Shown here piece after piece: positions 25,852 to 33,996 of a DNA stretch of 38,758 nt (position 1 is its first letter; each line of letters opens with the position of its first letter). Source of the stretch: DAOTYX01 sp034434635 (GTDB lineage: Bacteria; Chloroflexota; Anaerolineae; B4-G1; DUEL01); NCBI GenBank assembly GCA_034434635.1, contig DAOTYX010000182.1, forward strand, positions 1-38,758, given 5' to 3'. The translations under genes and the position numbers were made by a program. Under the pieces are notes generated by a model. The model saw only the letters and a list, made by a program, of their open reading frames with translations, was not told where the DNA came from and ran no database searches.

Positions 25852-28395
25852 TCAGGGGGCGGGGGCGAAGGCGGTGTCAGCCTGCGTCTGGGCACTGACC
25901 GGGGATGTCCGGGCGGGAGCGTCGCTCTCCTCCTTCACCCGGCGACGTCGGCGGGGCGGCTGCTCCGGCGGCAGCAACGCCGCCTCCAGCACCTCCTCCA
26001 TCCGTTCCACCTGCACCAGGTTCAGGTCCCGCAACACCTTGCGCGGCACCTCCACCAGGTCGCACTCGTTCCGTCTGGGGATGATGACCGTCTTCAGCCC
26101 CACGCGGTAGGCGGCCAGGATCTTCTCTTTCAACCCGCCGACCGGCAGGACGCGGCCGCGGAGGGTGATCTCGCCGGTCATCCCCACATCCCGACGCACC
26201 GGCCGGCCGGTGAAGGCGGAGATCAATGCCGTGGCCAGGGTGATGCCCGCTGAGGGGCCATCCTTCGGCACGGCACCCTCCGGCAGGTGGATGTGGATGT
26301 CGGTGCGCTCGAACACGTCGCCCTTCAGCCCCAGTTTGTCCGACCGAGAGCGGGTGTAACTCAGCGCCGCCTGCGCCGATTCCTGCAGCACCTCCCCCAA
26401 CTGACCGGTCAGCGTGAGGTTGCCCTTGCCGGGCATCAGGGTGACCTCCACGGGCATCAGGTCGCCGCCGCACTCGGTCCAGGCCAGCCCGGTGGCCAGT
26501 CCCACCTCGCTCTCTTCCTCCAGCCGGTCGCGCAGGAAGTGGGGCGGGCCCAGGTAGCGGGCCAGCATCGCCCCGGTGATGTGGCGCAGGGGGCGTTTCC
26601 CCTCTGCCAGGCGACGTGCCGCCTTGCGGCACAACGCAGCGATCTCCCGCTCCAGGTTGCGCACCCCCGCCTCACTGGTGTACTCGCGGATGAGTTGCTG
26701 CAGCACGCTGTCGCTGAAGTGTGGCGGATGCCCGGTCAGTCCGTGCTCCTCGATCTGGCGGGGGATGATGAACTGGCGGGCGATGTGTAACTTTTCCTCC
26801 TCGATGTAGGAGGGAAACTCGATCACCTCCATGCGGTCGCGCAGCGCCGGAGGCACGGGGTCCAACACGTTGGCGGTGGTGATGAAGAAGACTTTCGAGA
26901 GGTTGTAGGGCACTTCCAGGTAGTGGTCGGAGAAGGCGTGGTTCTGTTCGGGGTCGAGCACTTCCAGCAGCGCTGCCGCCGGGTCACCGCGAAAGTCCAG
27001 CCCCAGTTTGTCCACCTCGTCCAGCATGAACAGTGGGTTGATCGTCTTGGCCCGGCGCATGGTCTGGATGATGCGGCCGGGGAGCGCGCCGATGTAAGTG
27101 CGGCGGTGGCCGCGGATCTCCGCCTCGTCGCGCACGCCCCCCAGGCTGACACGGACGAAGTTTCGTCCCAGCGCCTTGGCGATGGACTGTCCCAGGCTGG
27201 TCTTGCCCGTGCCGGGCGGCCCGACGAAGCAGAGGATGGGGCTGCGCATCTTCTGCGGCGTCAGTTTCTTGACCGCGATGTATTCCAGGATGCGTTCTTT
27301 GGCCTTGGGCAACCCGTAGTGGCAGGATTCCAGCACCCTGGCGACGTGTTTCAGGTCGAGGTTGTCCTCTGTCTCCTCCGTCCACGGGAGGTCGAACAGC
27401 CAGTCCAGGTAGGTACGGATGATGCCGACCTCGGGGGCCATGGGCGGCATGCTGGCCAGCCGTTCGATCTCGCGCGCGGCCTGCGTGCGCGCCTCTTCGG
27501 GCAGGTTGGCCTTCTCCAGCCGCTCGCGCAGGTCGTTGATCTCCTGCGTGAAGGTATCGTGTTCCCCCAATTCGGTCTGGATGGCCTTCATCTGCTCGCG
27601 CAGGAAGAACTCCCGCTGGCTGCGGTCCACCTCTTTCTGCACCTGGGACTGGATCTTGTCCTCCAGTTCCAGGACGTCCAGTTCCTTGGCCAGCAGGATG
27701 CTGACCCGCTGTAGCCGGTCGGACGGTTTGATCGTCTCGAGCACGTCCTGTCGCTGGGCGACGGACAGGTTCAGGCTCTGGGCGACCAGGTCGGCCAGCC
27801 AGCCCGGCTCGCGGATGTTGAGGGCGAAGACGTACAGGTCGTCCGGCAGCGAGCGGTTGAGTTGGACGGCCTTCTCGAAGAGGGCCAGCACAGCGCGCAT
27901 GAGCGCTTCGGTCAGCCGGGAGGACTCCTCCGGTTCTGGGATGAGCAGCGCGCGGACGCGGATGTAGGGCTCGGTGTGGATGACTTCCAGGATCTGCACC
28001 CGCTGTCCGCCCTGGGCCAGCAGGCTGAGAGTTCCGTCGGGCATGCGCAGCATCCGACCGATGATGATGTCGGTGCCGAAGGTGTAGAGGTCCTCTGGCC
28101 CGATCTCCTCGGCGTCGGGGTCACGTTGGGCCACGGCGATGAGTGGCTCATCCTCCTCTACTGCTGTTTCCACGGCCATGATGGATTCATCGCGCCCCAC
28201 CACCAGCGGAGCGATCATGTGCGGGAAGAAGACGATGTCGCGCAGCGGCAGCAGCGGCCCTTCGATCACCTCAGCGGTCTGTTCGGTGGGCTCGCGCCCT
28301 TCGAATTCAAAATCGTCGAAGGGGAATGAGGATGGCTGGGGCCAACCCATCTGCAGCCACCATTTTTCCCATTCAGAATCAGGATCGATCGCCAA
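25852..28395 (-). CDS. lon: ATP-dependent protease Lon
   Basis: An 847-residue LonA-type AAA+ serine protease degrading damaged and regulatory proteins in the cytoplasm. It has the N-terminal substrate domain (LPLRDIVFFPHMIAPLVVGR), a coiled coil, Walker A GPPGTGKT, Walker B LFMLDEVDK, and a protease domain with the catalytic Ser in KDGPSAGIT and Lys in GLKEKILAA. A low-complexity tail follows (PPRRRRRVKEESD). I chose TTG 28395 (leading to AIDPDSEWEKWW), with AGGAG 8 nt upstream. The longer frame from ATG 28458 would translate the heptamer array. It probably follows folC in one transcript. Confidence 0.95.
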   Translation of the reverse strand: MAIDPDSEWEKWWLQMGWPQPSSFPFDDFEFEGREPTEQTAEVIEGPLLPLRDIVFFPHMIAPLVVGRDESIMAVETAVEEDEPLIAVAQRDPDAEEIGPEDLYTFGTDIIIGRMLRMPDGTLSLLAQGGQRVQILEVIHTEPYIRVRALLIPEPEESSRLTEALMRAVLALFEKAVQLNRSLPDDLYVFALNIREPGWLADLVAQSLNLSVAQRQDVLETIKPSDRLQRVSILLAKELDVLELEDKIQSQVQKEVDRSQREFFLREQMKAIQTELGEHDTFTQEINDLRERLEKANLPEEARTQAAREIERLASMPPMAPEVGIIRTYLDWLFDLPWTEETEDNLDLKHVARVLESCHYGLPKAKERILEYIAVKKLTPQKMRSPILCFVGPPGTGKTSLGQSIAKALGRNFVRVSLGGVRDEAEIRGHRRTYIGALPGRIIQTMRRAKTINPLFMLDEVDKLGLDFRGDPAAALLEVLDPEQNHAFSDHYLEVPYNLSKVFFITTANVLDPVPPALRDRMEVIEFPSYIEEEKLHIARQFIIPRQIEEHGLTGHPPHFSDSVLQQLIREYTSEAGVRNLEREIAALCRKAARRLAEGKRPLRHITGAMLARYLGPPHFLRDRLEEESEVGLATGLAWTECGGDLMPVEVTLMPGKGNLTLTGQLGEVLQESAQAALSYTRSRSDKLGLKGDVFERTDIHIHLPEGAVPKDGPSAGITLATALISAFTGRPVRRDVGMTGEITLRGRVLPVGGLKEKILAAYRVGLKTVIIPRRNECDLVEVPRKVLRDLNLVQVERMEEVLEAALLPPEQPPRRRRRVKEESDAPARTSPVSAQTQADTAFAPAP

Positions 28396-28422
28396 TTCTC
28401 TTACTCCTATCCCACTTCCCAA

Positions 28423-28477
28423 TTGGCCATTGGCCATTGGCCATTGGTCATTGGTCATTGGTCATTGCTATTGGTCA
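28423..28477. repeat. Heptamer tandem array across the folC stop codon
   Basis: Eight tandem units: three TTGGCCA, three TTGGTCA, one 6-nt degenerate unit (TTGCTA) and a final TTGGTCA. The array includes the last codons and stop of folC and runs into the lon leader. The unit family is different from the rpoC-mtnA array, but the 7-bp period is the same. Confidence 0.9.
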
Positions 28478-29814
28478 TTTTCCGGCCCCGGCTCGCCATT
28501 CCGTCTGGCCCAGGCCTCCCGGCCCTCGGCGGCGACGAAGACTGAGCCGGTGATGAGCAGCCCGCTGCCGGGTTCCATGTCGGCCAGGCCACGCTGGAGG
28601 GCGCGGGCCACACTGACGGCCACCTCGGCTCCCCTCCCCAGCGACGCAGCGATGTCGGCCAGTTCGACGGGCGAGGCGGCACGCGGGTGCTCTGAACGGG
28701 TGACGATCAGGTACTCGGTGATCGGCAGCAGCGTGCGCAGCATGCCCGGGATATCTTTGTCTCCTGAGGCACCGAAGATGACCACCCAGCGGGTGGAGGG
28801 GAACCATTCCTCCAGGGCCGCGCGCAGAACCTGGGCCGAGTAGGTGTTGTGGGCACAGTCGGCCACCACGAGGGGGGCGCGGCTGAGCACCTCCATCCGC
28901 GCCGGCCACACCACGTTCCGCAGCCCCTCTTCCACGGCTGGCCGGGGCAGGTTGAAGCCACGCTCGCGCAGCACCTGTAGCGCCGCCACAGCGGTGGTGG
29001 CGTTTTCCAGTTGGTGGCGACCCAGCAGCGGCAGCCAGTAGGGGCCGCTGAGACTGTCCCCATCGCCGCGAACTCGCCGCACAATGAAGGACTGGCCCTG
29101 CAGGTCGAACGGCCCCGCCTCCCACGTCCAGTCCCGCCCCACCTCGACCAGCGGGGCGTGTTGTTGGCGGCTGACCTCCTCGATCACCTGGATCGCTTCC
29201 GGCTGCTGCGGCGCGCTGACGACCGGCGTGTCGGGTTTGATGATCCCCGCCTTCTCCCTGGCGATCTGGGCGAGCGTGTCGCCCAGCAGGTAGGTGTGGT
29301 CGAGGCTGAGGGAGGTGATGACCGCCACCTCCGGCAGGAGGACGTTGGTGGCGTCCAGCCGTCCACCCAGGCCCACTTCTGCCACCAGCATCTCGACCTG
29401 CTGGCGGGCAAAGTAGGCGAAGGCCATCGCGGTGATGGCCTCGAAGGTGGTAATCTCCGGTTCTCGCTCGATCAACGGGCGGAGTTCATCCACCAGGCTG
29501 ACCACCTCATCGCGGGTGATCAGTTCTCCCGCCACGCGGATGCGTTCGCGGAAGGTGTGGAGGTGAGGGGAGGTGTAGAAACCGGTGCGGATGTTGGCAG
29601 CGCGCAGGGCGGACTCGATGATGGCAGAGGTAGAGCCTTTGCCTTTGGTGCCGGCGACGTGCACGGAGGGATAAGCGCGGTGCGGGTCGCCCAGAGCCGC
29701 CAACAGGCGCGTGACACGGCCGAGGTCCAGCGTCTCCGGCGTGTACCGTTCGATACGCCGCTTCTCGTAGTCAGTCAGGCTGTGCAGGTACTCGATGGCC
29801 TGGCGGTAGGTCAT
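28468..29814 (-). CDS. folC: Folylpolyglutamate synthase / dihydrofolate synthase
   Basis: A 448-residue Mur-ligase-fold enzyme adding glutamate to dihydropteroate or folate with ATP. The P-loop is HVAGTKGKGSTSA, followed by SPHLHTFRERIRV, the Mg-binding EVGLGGRLDATN, SLDHTYLLGDTLAQIAREKAGI and the C-terminal GASGDKD motif. ATG 29814 has GGGGAGG upstream. Its last codons (ENDQ) are made by the heptamer array, so the C-terminus may have been altered by array growth. It lies upstream of lon. Confidence 0.95.
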   Translation of the reverse strand: MTYRQAIEYLHSLTDYEKRRIERYTPETLDLGRVTRLLAALGDPHRAYPSVHVAGTKGKGSTSAIIESALRAANIRTGFYTSPHLHTFRERIRVAGELITRDEVVSLVDELRPLIEREPEITTFEAITAMAFAYFARQQVEMLVAEVGLGGRLDATNVLLPEVAVITSLSLDHTYLLGDTLAQIAREKAGIIKPDTPVVSAPQQPEAIQVIEEVSRQQHAPLVEVGRDWTWEAGPFDLQGQSFIVRRVRGDGDSLSGPYWLPLLGRHQLENATTAVAALQVLRERGFNLPRPAVEEGLRNVVWPARMEVLSRAPLVVADCAHNTYSAQVLRAALEEWFPSTRWVVIFGASGDKDIPGMLRTLLPITEYLIVTRSEHPRAASPVELADIAASLGRGAEVAVSVARALQRGLADMEPGSGLLITGSVFVAAEGREAWARRNGEPGPENDQ

Positions 29815-29904
29815 GTCGCCTTCTTCCTCCCCTGTGCGGTCAGGGCTTCTGCCGGCTGGGGGGTGGAGAGGATTGTACCGCGTTTGCGTGGAATTGCAAA
29901 TGAC

Positions 29905-29933
29905 TTGCCTTCCGTGGCGGATGATGTTATAAT
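29905..29933 (+). promoter_or_regulatory. Promoter of tRNA-Val
   Basis: TTGCCT (29905-29910) and a perfect TATAAT (29928-29933) are separated by 17 bp. The mature tRNA begins 12 nt after the -10, so the 5' leader is only a few nucleotides. Confidence 0.75.
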
Positions 29934-29944
29934 ATCGCCGCAGT

Positions 29945-30018
29945 GGGCGCGTAGCTCAGTTGGTCAGAGCGCTACACTCACATTGTAGAGGTCAGGGGTT
30001 CGAGTCCCTTCGCGCCCA
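29945..30018 (+). tRNA. tRNA-Val (anticodon CAC)
   Basis: A 74-nt cloverleaf. Acceptor arm GGGCGCG pairs with CGCGCCC. The D-arm is GCTC...GAGC. The anticodon stem CTACA/TGTAG encloses loop CTCACAT with anticodon CAC. The T-arm is AGGGG/CCCTT around TTCGAGT. The discriminator is A, and CCA is not encoded. It reads the valine codon GUG. Confidence 0.95.
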
Positions 30019-30027
30019 CTCTCTTCT

Positions 30028-30085
30028 CAGGCCGCGGGGCCCAGGGGAAGTTTACCCATCCCTTCCCCGGCATATCCGCGGCCTG
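30028..30085 (+). other. Bipartite hairpin between tRNA-Val and the histidine kinase gene
   Basis: The outer arms CAGGCCGCGG (30028-30037) and CCGCGGCCTG (30076-30085) are perfect 10-bp complements. Inside, GGGGAAG (30044-30050) pairs with CTTCCCC (30062-30068). No T-tract follows. It is 23 nt before the histidine kinase start and 9 nt after the tRNA, so it could be a tRNA 3' boundary or a structured leader of the kinase mRNA. Confidence 0.65.
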
Positions 30086-30108
30086 ACGCACAATGCTGGG
30101 GATGCTGC

Positions 30109-31860
30109 ATGGCGAGCAAATCCAGACGCCGTTTCCAACTCGACTGGCTGATCAGCAATCTGCGCTGGTTGTTGCTCCTTGCCGTCACCGTTGTTGCTCT
30201 GCTGGCCCCGGAGCACGGCTTTGCGGGTCCTCGTTCGGTCTTCCTGATAGCACTGATTCTCGCGGCGGCTTTCTACAACCTGGTCGTGTTGTTGCTGCTC
30301 TCCTTTGGCGCTTTCCCGCCGCTCCTCTCGTGGGTGACGTTGGGGTTGGACGCAGCGCTGGCGGTGGGCCTGGTCGCTGTCTCGGGTGGTTTCCAGAGCC
30401 CACTGCTGTTCTTCGGTCTGTTTCCCATTCTCACTGCTGCTCTCCGTTTCTCGTTCCTTGTCAATCTGGCGGTCGCCTTGTTCATCACGTTGGGATACTT
30501 CCTGATGGGCCTGTTGCAGATGGAGAGCATGTCGCCACAGGCTGTGGCGCAGCAGGTCGGGGATGCCGCGATCCTGGTCCTGGTCGCTCTGGTGACGGGG
30601 CTGATCGGCCAGGCTATGCAGCGACGCGTCGCGCTGGAGACGGAGGCGGAGCAGATCGAGGAACTGCGCCAGTTGCGCGCCCGTCACCAGCAGTCGCGGC
30701 TCATCTTCGAATTGGCCAGCACCCTCAGCGCCACGCTCAGTTATGAACGGGTCCTGGAGGCCATGCTCGACGTGAGCGAGATCGGCCTGCGCGAACTCTC
30801 GCCGACTTCCTCCCCTCAAGTGAGTGTGGTGCTGCTCTTCCGCGATCAGGTGCTGCGGGTGGTCGCCTCCCGTCACCTGGCCCGCAGGGATGAGCAGAGC
30901 GTCCTGGAGGGGAAAGAGGGGGTTATCGCCCAGGCGCTGACCACGGCCGAGCCGGCGGTCACGGATGACCCCGGTCATGACCCGGAACTGAGTCGGTTCG
31001 CGGTCATGCACCGTTGCCGCCAGGCGGTGGCTGTGCCCTTGCGTGCCGGCTTCGAGAACTTCGGTGTCGTCGTTGTCGCCACGCCCGAACCTGACGTGTA
31101 CACTGCCGATTATCAGGACCTGTTGGTGGCCCTGTGCAACCAGGCGGTGGTCGCTCTGCAAAATGCCCGGCTTTACCAGAGCCTGATGGAGGAGAAAGAG
31201 CGCATCGTCGCGGTCGAGGAGAACGCGCGCAAGAAACTCGCCCGGGACCTCCACGATGGCCCCACTCAGTCCATCGCTGCCATCGCCATGCGCGTGAACT
31301 ACATCCGCAAGATGCTCGAGGCGGGGAAGGGCACGGTTGAGGAAGAACTGGGCCGGGTGGAGGAGATGGCGCGGATGACCACCAAGGAGATCCGCAGTAT
31401 GCTCTTCACCCTGCGGCCGCTGATCCTGGAGACGCAGGGGTTGCGCGCGGCGCTGGCTCAGTATGTCGCCAAGTGGACGGAGGCAGATCCGCGCCCGGCC
31501 ATTCATCTGGAAGCGCCGGAGGGAGTGGACGCGGCATTGGAGAAGGACGCTCAGGGGGTGATCTTCTACATCATAGACGAAGCGGTGGGCAATGCCCGGA
31601 AGCACGCCCAGGCGGAGAACGTCTGGATCCGCCTCGAGCGACGCGGCCCCACCTTCGTCGCCGAGGTGCAGGATGACGGCCGGGGCTTCGACCTCGCGGC
31701 GGTGATGGCGGACTACACCAGTCGTGGAAGCCTGGGGATGACCAACATGCACGAACGGGCGGAACTGGTAAATGGGTGGATCGAGATCCTCACCGCTCCT
31801 GGTCAGGGCACCCGGGTGGTGCTGACGGTCCCCCTGACGAATCCGGGGCCTGGGGGATAG
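30109..31860 (+). CDS. NarL-type sensor histidine kinase (HisKA_3), membrane-bound with GAF domain
   Basis: A 583-residue sensor. About six hydrophobic segments lie within residues 17-168 with little extracellular sequence, so it probably senses within the membrane. A linker coiled coil follows (170-200), then a GAF domain at about 200-355. The HisKA_3 phosphoacceptor is His382 in RDLHDGPTQS. The ATPase domain has the N-box IIDEAVGNARKHA (488-500), G1 DDGRGFD (522-528) and G2 GSLGMTNMHERAE. No response regulator is nearby in the window, so its partner is elsewhere. It is followed one base later by a membrane protein gene. Confidence 0.92.
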   Translation: MASKSRRRFQLDWLISNLRWLLLLAVTVVALLAPEHGFAGPRSVFLIALILAAAFYNLVVLLLLSFGAFPPLLSWVTLGLDAALAVGLVAVSGGFQSPLLFFGLFPILTAALRFSFLVNLAVALFITLGYFLMGLLQMESMSPQAVAQQVGDAAILVLVALVTGLIGQAMQRRVALETEAEQIEELRQLRARHQQSRLIFELASTLSATLSYERVLEAMLDVSEIGLRELSPTSSPQVSVVLLFRDQVLRVVASRHLARRDEQSVLEGKEGVIAQALTTAEPAVTDDPGHDPELSRFAVMHRCRQAVAVPLRAGFENFGVVVVATPEPDVYTADYQDLLVALCNQAVVALQNARLYQSLMEEKERIVAVEENARKKLARDLHDGPTQSIAAIAMRVNYIRKMLEAGKGTVEEELGRVEEMARMTTKEIRSMLFTLRPLILETQGLRAALAQYVAKWTEADPRPAIHLEAPEGVDAALEKDAQGVIFYIIDEAVGNARKHAQAENVWIRLERRGPTFVAEVQDDGRGFDLAAVMADYTSRGSLGMTNMHERAELVNGWIEILTAPGQGTRVVLTVPLTNPGPGG

Positions 31861-31861
31861 C

Positions 31862-32611
31862 GTGGACGGATGGGAGCGTTGGGCCTGGCTGGGCGGTTCC
31901 CTGCTGTTGGGGGTGGCTGTCGCTCAGGCAACCTGGTGGCTGGAGCGGAGCGGAAAGCGGCCCGGGTGGGTTGATCGGCTGTCATCCAGCCGCTACGCTC
32001 CCCTGTTGAAGTTCCTCTTGCGTTTCCTCTTCTACGTCGCCATCCCTTTTGCAGCCCTGTTCTGGGGGCATGATGCCGTGGTTGGAAGGGTGCTGGGGCT
32101 TCAACCGCTCCCTCATACCGGAGCGATGGACGAGGCTGCTCTCTGGGCGGACTGGGCGCGGGATGTGGGTTGGGCAGTGGGGCTGGGGGTGACCGCCTGG
32201 GGGCTATTGGCCGCGGGCGGCTGGGCGCTCCGTCGGCTGCCCAACCGCCCGGCCTCTTTCGTCTCGGATGGCTTTGCCTGGGACGCGCTGCCCGAGGCTG
32301 TTTTCCACGAAGTACACTGGGCCTTCTACCGCAACGCCCCGGTGGTGGCTCTGGGTGCCTACTGGGGATCCTGGGTCGGCCTTGGGTTGGTGCTGCTGGA
32401 GGCGCTACTCAATCCCCGCTGGCGGGCAACCCTCCGTTCTCCCTATCACGCCCCTACGGCGCTGTTGCGCGCCGCGCTGGCCGTCCTCAGTTCCGTGTTC
32501 TTCCTGCAGACCGGCAACCTGTGGCTGGCGGTGCTGGTGCACGGGGTGGTTGGTTGGGGGGTGATGCAGGTTCTTGCCTTGAACCCTCTTCGCCCCGTTG
32601 CGGCTTCCTGA
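31862..32611 (+). CDS. CPBP-like multi-pass membrane protein
   Basis: A 249-residue protein with about six hydrophobic segments. Two regions recall CPBP/CAAX-type intramembrane proteases: EAVFHEVHWAFYR around 145-157 and TGNLWLAVLVHGVVGWG near the end. The usual EE-x3-R motif is not kept; the positions of the two Glu would be His and Trp. Proteolytic activity is therefore doubtful. GTG 31862 starts one base after the kinase stop, with GGGGGA upstream, so translation is coupled to the sensor kinase. It may be a partner of the kinase at the membrane; this is inference. Confidence 0.65.
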   Translation: MDGWERWAWLGGSLLLGVAVAQATWWLERSGKRPGWVDRLSSSRYAPLLKFLLRFLFYVAIPFAALFWGHDAVVGRVLGLQPLPHTGAMDEAALWADWARDVGWAVGLGVTAWGLLAAGGWALRRLPNRPASFVSDGFAWDALPEAVFHEVHWAFYRNAPVVALGAYWGSWVGLGLVLLEALLNPRWRATLRSPYHAPTALLRAALAVLSSVFFLQTGNLWLAVLVHGVVGWGVMQVLALNPLRPVAAS

Positions 32612-32663
32612 ATTTCTCCCCCATCGCGGAGCGCGCTGTATCCCCGCGTCTCCCCCGTCCCCG

Positions 32664-33983
32664 CTACTGCTTTTCGTACGGCTGCCCGTCCGCCGCGGGT
32701 GGGATCGCCTCGCCCACCACGCCGGCCAGGACGACGATCGTCACCAGATAGGGAGCCATCCCCAGAATCTGGGAGGGGATGGGTGTCTGCAGGATCGCCA
32801 GTTTCGTCTGCAGGGCGTCGGCGAAGCCGAAGATGAGCGCCGCGCCGAACGCGCCGAAGGGCATCCACTTGCCGAAGATCATCGCTGCCAGGCCGATGAA
32901 CCCCTTGCCGGCCGTCATCAGCTCATCGAAACGGCCGACGGAGCCGAGGATGAGGAACGCCCCGCCCAGTCCGGCCACCATCCCGCCCAGCAGTGTGTTG
33001 ATATAGCGGGTCTTGAACACGTTGATGCCCAGCGTGTCTGCGGCGCGGGGGTGTTCTCCCACGGCGCGGGTGCGCAAACCCCAGCGGGTGTGGAAGAGCA
33101 TCACGTGTGCGGCGACCAACAGGATGAACATCAGGTATACCAGGAGATTCTGATCGAAGAAGACCGGACCGATGAGGGGGATGCGTGAGAGGAGCGGGAT
33201 AGGGGCACGCGGGAACATGCCGGGATTGTTCAGATACTGAAACTCGGCGCTGGCCAGCAGGCGGGCGCTCAGGAAACTGGTTACGCCCACGGCGAGGATA
33301 TTGATCGCCGTGCCAGCGATGATCTGGTTGACTTTGAAACGCACGGCCAGCACGCCCAGCAGCAGTCCCATCATCGCCCCGCTGGCTATCCCGCCGAGCA
33401 GGCCCAAGGTCAGGCTCGCCCAGGCTGGCCATCCCCAGACACGATTGGCGAGGCTGCCTGCCACCGTCGCGAAGAACGCGCCGGTGAGCATCATCCCTTC
33501 GATGCCGATGTTGATCACCGCGCAGCGCTCGCACAACACGCCCGAGAGAGCGGCAAGAGCGATAGGCACCGCGCGCAGCAGGGCACTGTTGAGCAGTCCA
33601 GTGAAGTTCAGAGACTTGTCCCGCGCTGCCCAGATCAGGAAGGCCAGCACGAACATTGCGGCAACGATGCCCAGGACAAGGTTGAGGCGACGAAAGCCGC
33701 GTGCCAGTTGCCAGCCGCCAAGGAAGGCGCAGAGGAGGATGGCAAAGTACAGCGCTGGCGCGGTCGGGAAGGTCAGGTCGGGCACTCGCAGTGCCGTCGA
33801 AGTGCCGCCGGGGTGAAGCACGAAGGTGGTCATCTGACCACCCGCGCTCATGCGGGCGAACAGAAGATAGATCGCCAGTCCTGTACCCAGGAAAATCAGA
33901 CCGTAGGTGAGCGCACGCCCCGAGGAGGTCCCGCTGCGGGCGGCAATGCGCTTTGACCAATTGGCGAAGCGACCCGTGCTCAT
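32664..33983 (-). CDS. ABC transporter permease, NupQ/YufQ-like (second permease of nucleoside importer)
   Basis: A 439-residue membrane protein of the BPD_transp_2 family. It has an N-terminal TM, then about 80 residues before the core, whose signature is SGVLCERCAVINIGIEGMMLTGAF. RFKVNQIIAGTAINILAVG and LGGMVAGLGGAFLILG follow. It is longer than the usual 300-320 residues because of extra N-terminal helices. ATG 33983 has AGGAGG overlapping the stop of the fusion permease gene, so translation is coupled. It should form a heterodimeric channel with the fusion permease. Confidence 0.92.
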   Translation of the reverse strand: MSTGRFANWSKRIAARSGTSSGRALTYGLIFLGTGLAIYLLFARMSAGGQMTTFVLHPGGTSTALRVPDLTFPTAPALYFAILLCAFLGGWQLARGFRRLNLVLGIVAAMFVLAFLIWAARDKSLNFTGLLNSALLRAVPIALAALSGVLCERCAVINIGIEGMMLTGAFFATVAGSLANRVWGWPAWASLTLGLLGGIASGAMMGLLLGVLAVRFKVNQIIAGTAINILAVGVTSFLSARLLASAEFQYLNNPGMFPRAPIPLLSRIPLIGPVFFDQNLLVYLMFILLVAAHVMLFHTRWGLRTRAVGEHPRAADTLGINVFKTRYINTLLGGMVAGLGGAFLILGSVGRFDELMTAGKGFIGLAAMIFGKWMPFGAFGAALIFGFADALQTKLAILQTPIPSQILGMAPYLVTIVVLAGVVGEAIPPAADGQPYEKQ

Positions 33984-33996
33984 CGTTGTCTACCTC

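Noticed and set aside
31862..32611. Active CPBP/CAAX intramembrane protease
   Set aside because: The region corresponding to the EE-x3-R motif reads HEVHWAFYR and lacks the Glu pair, so activity is not claimed.
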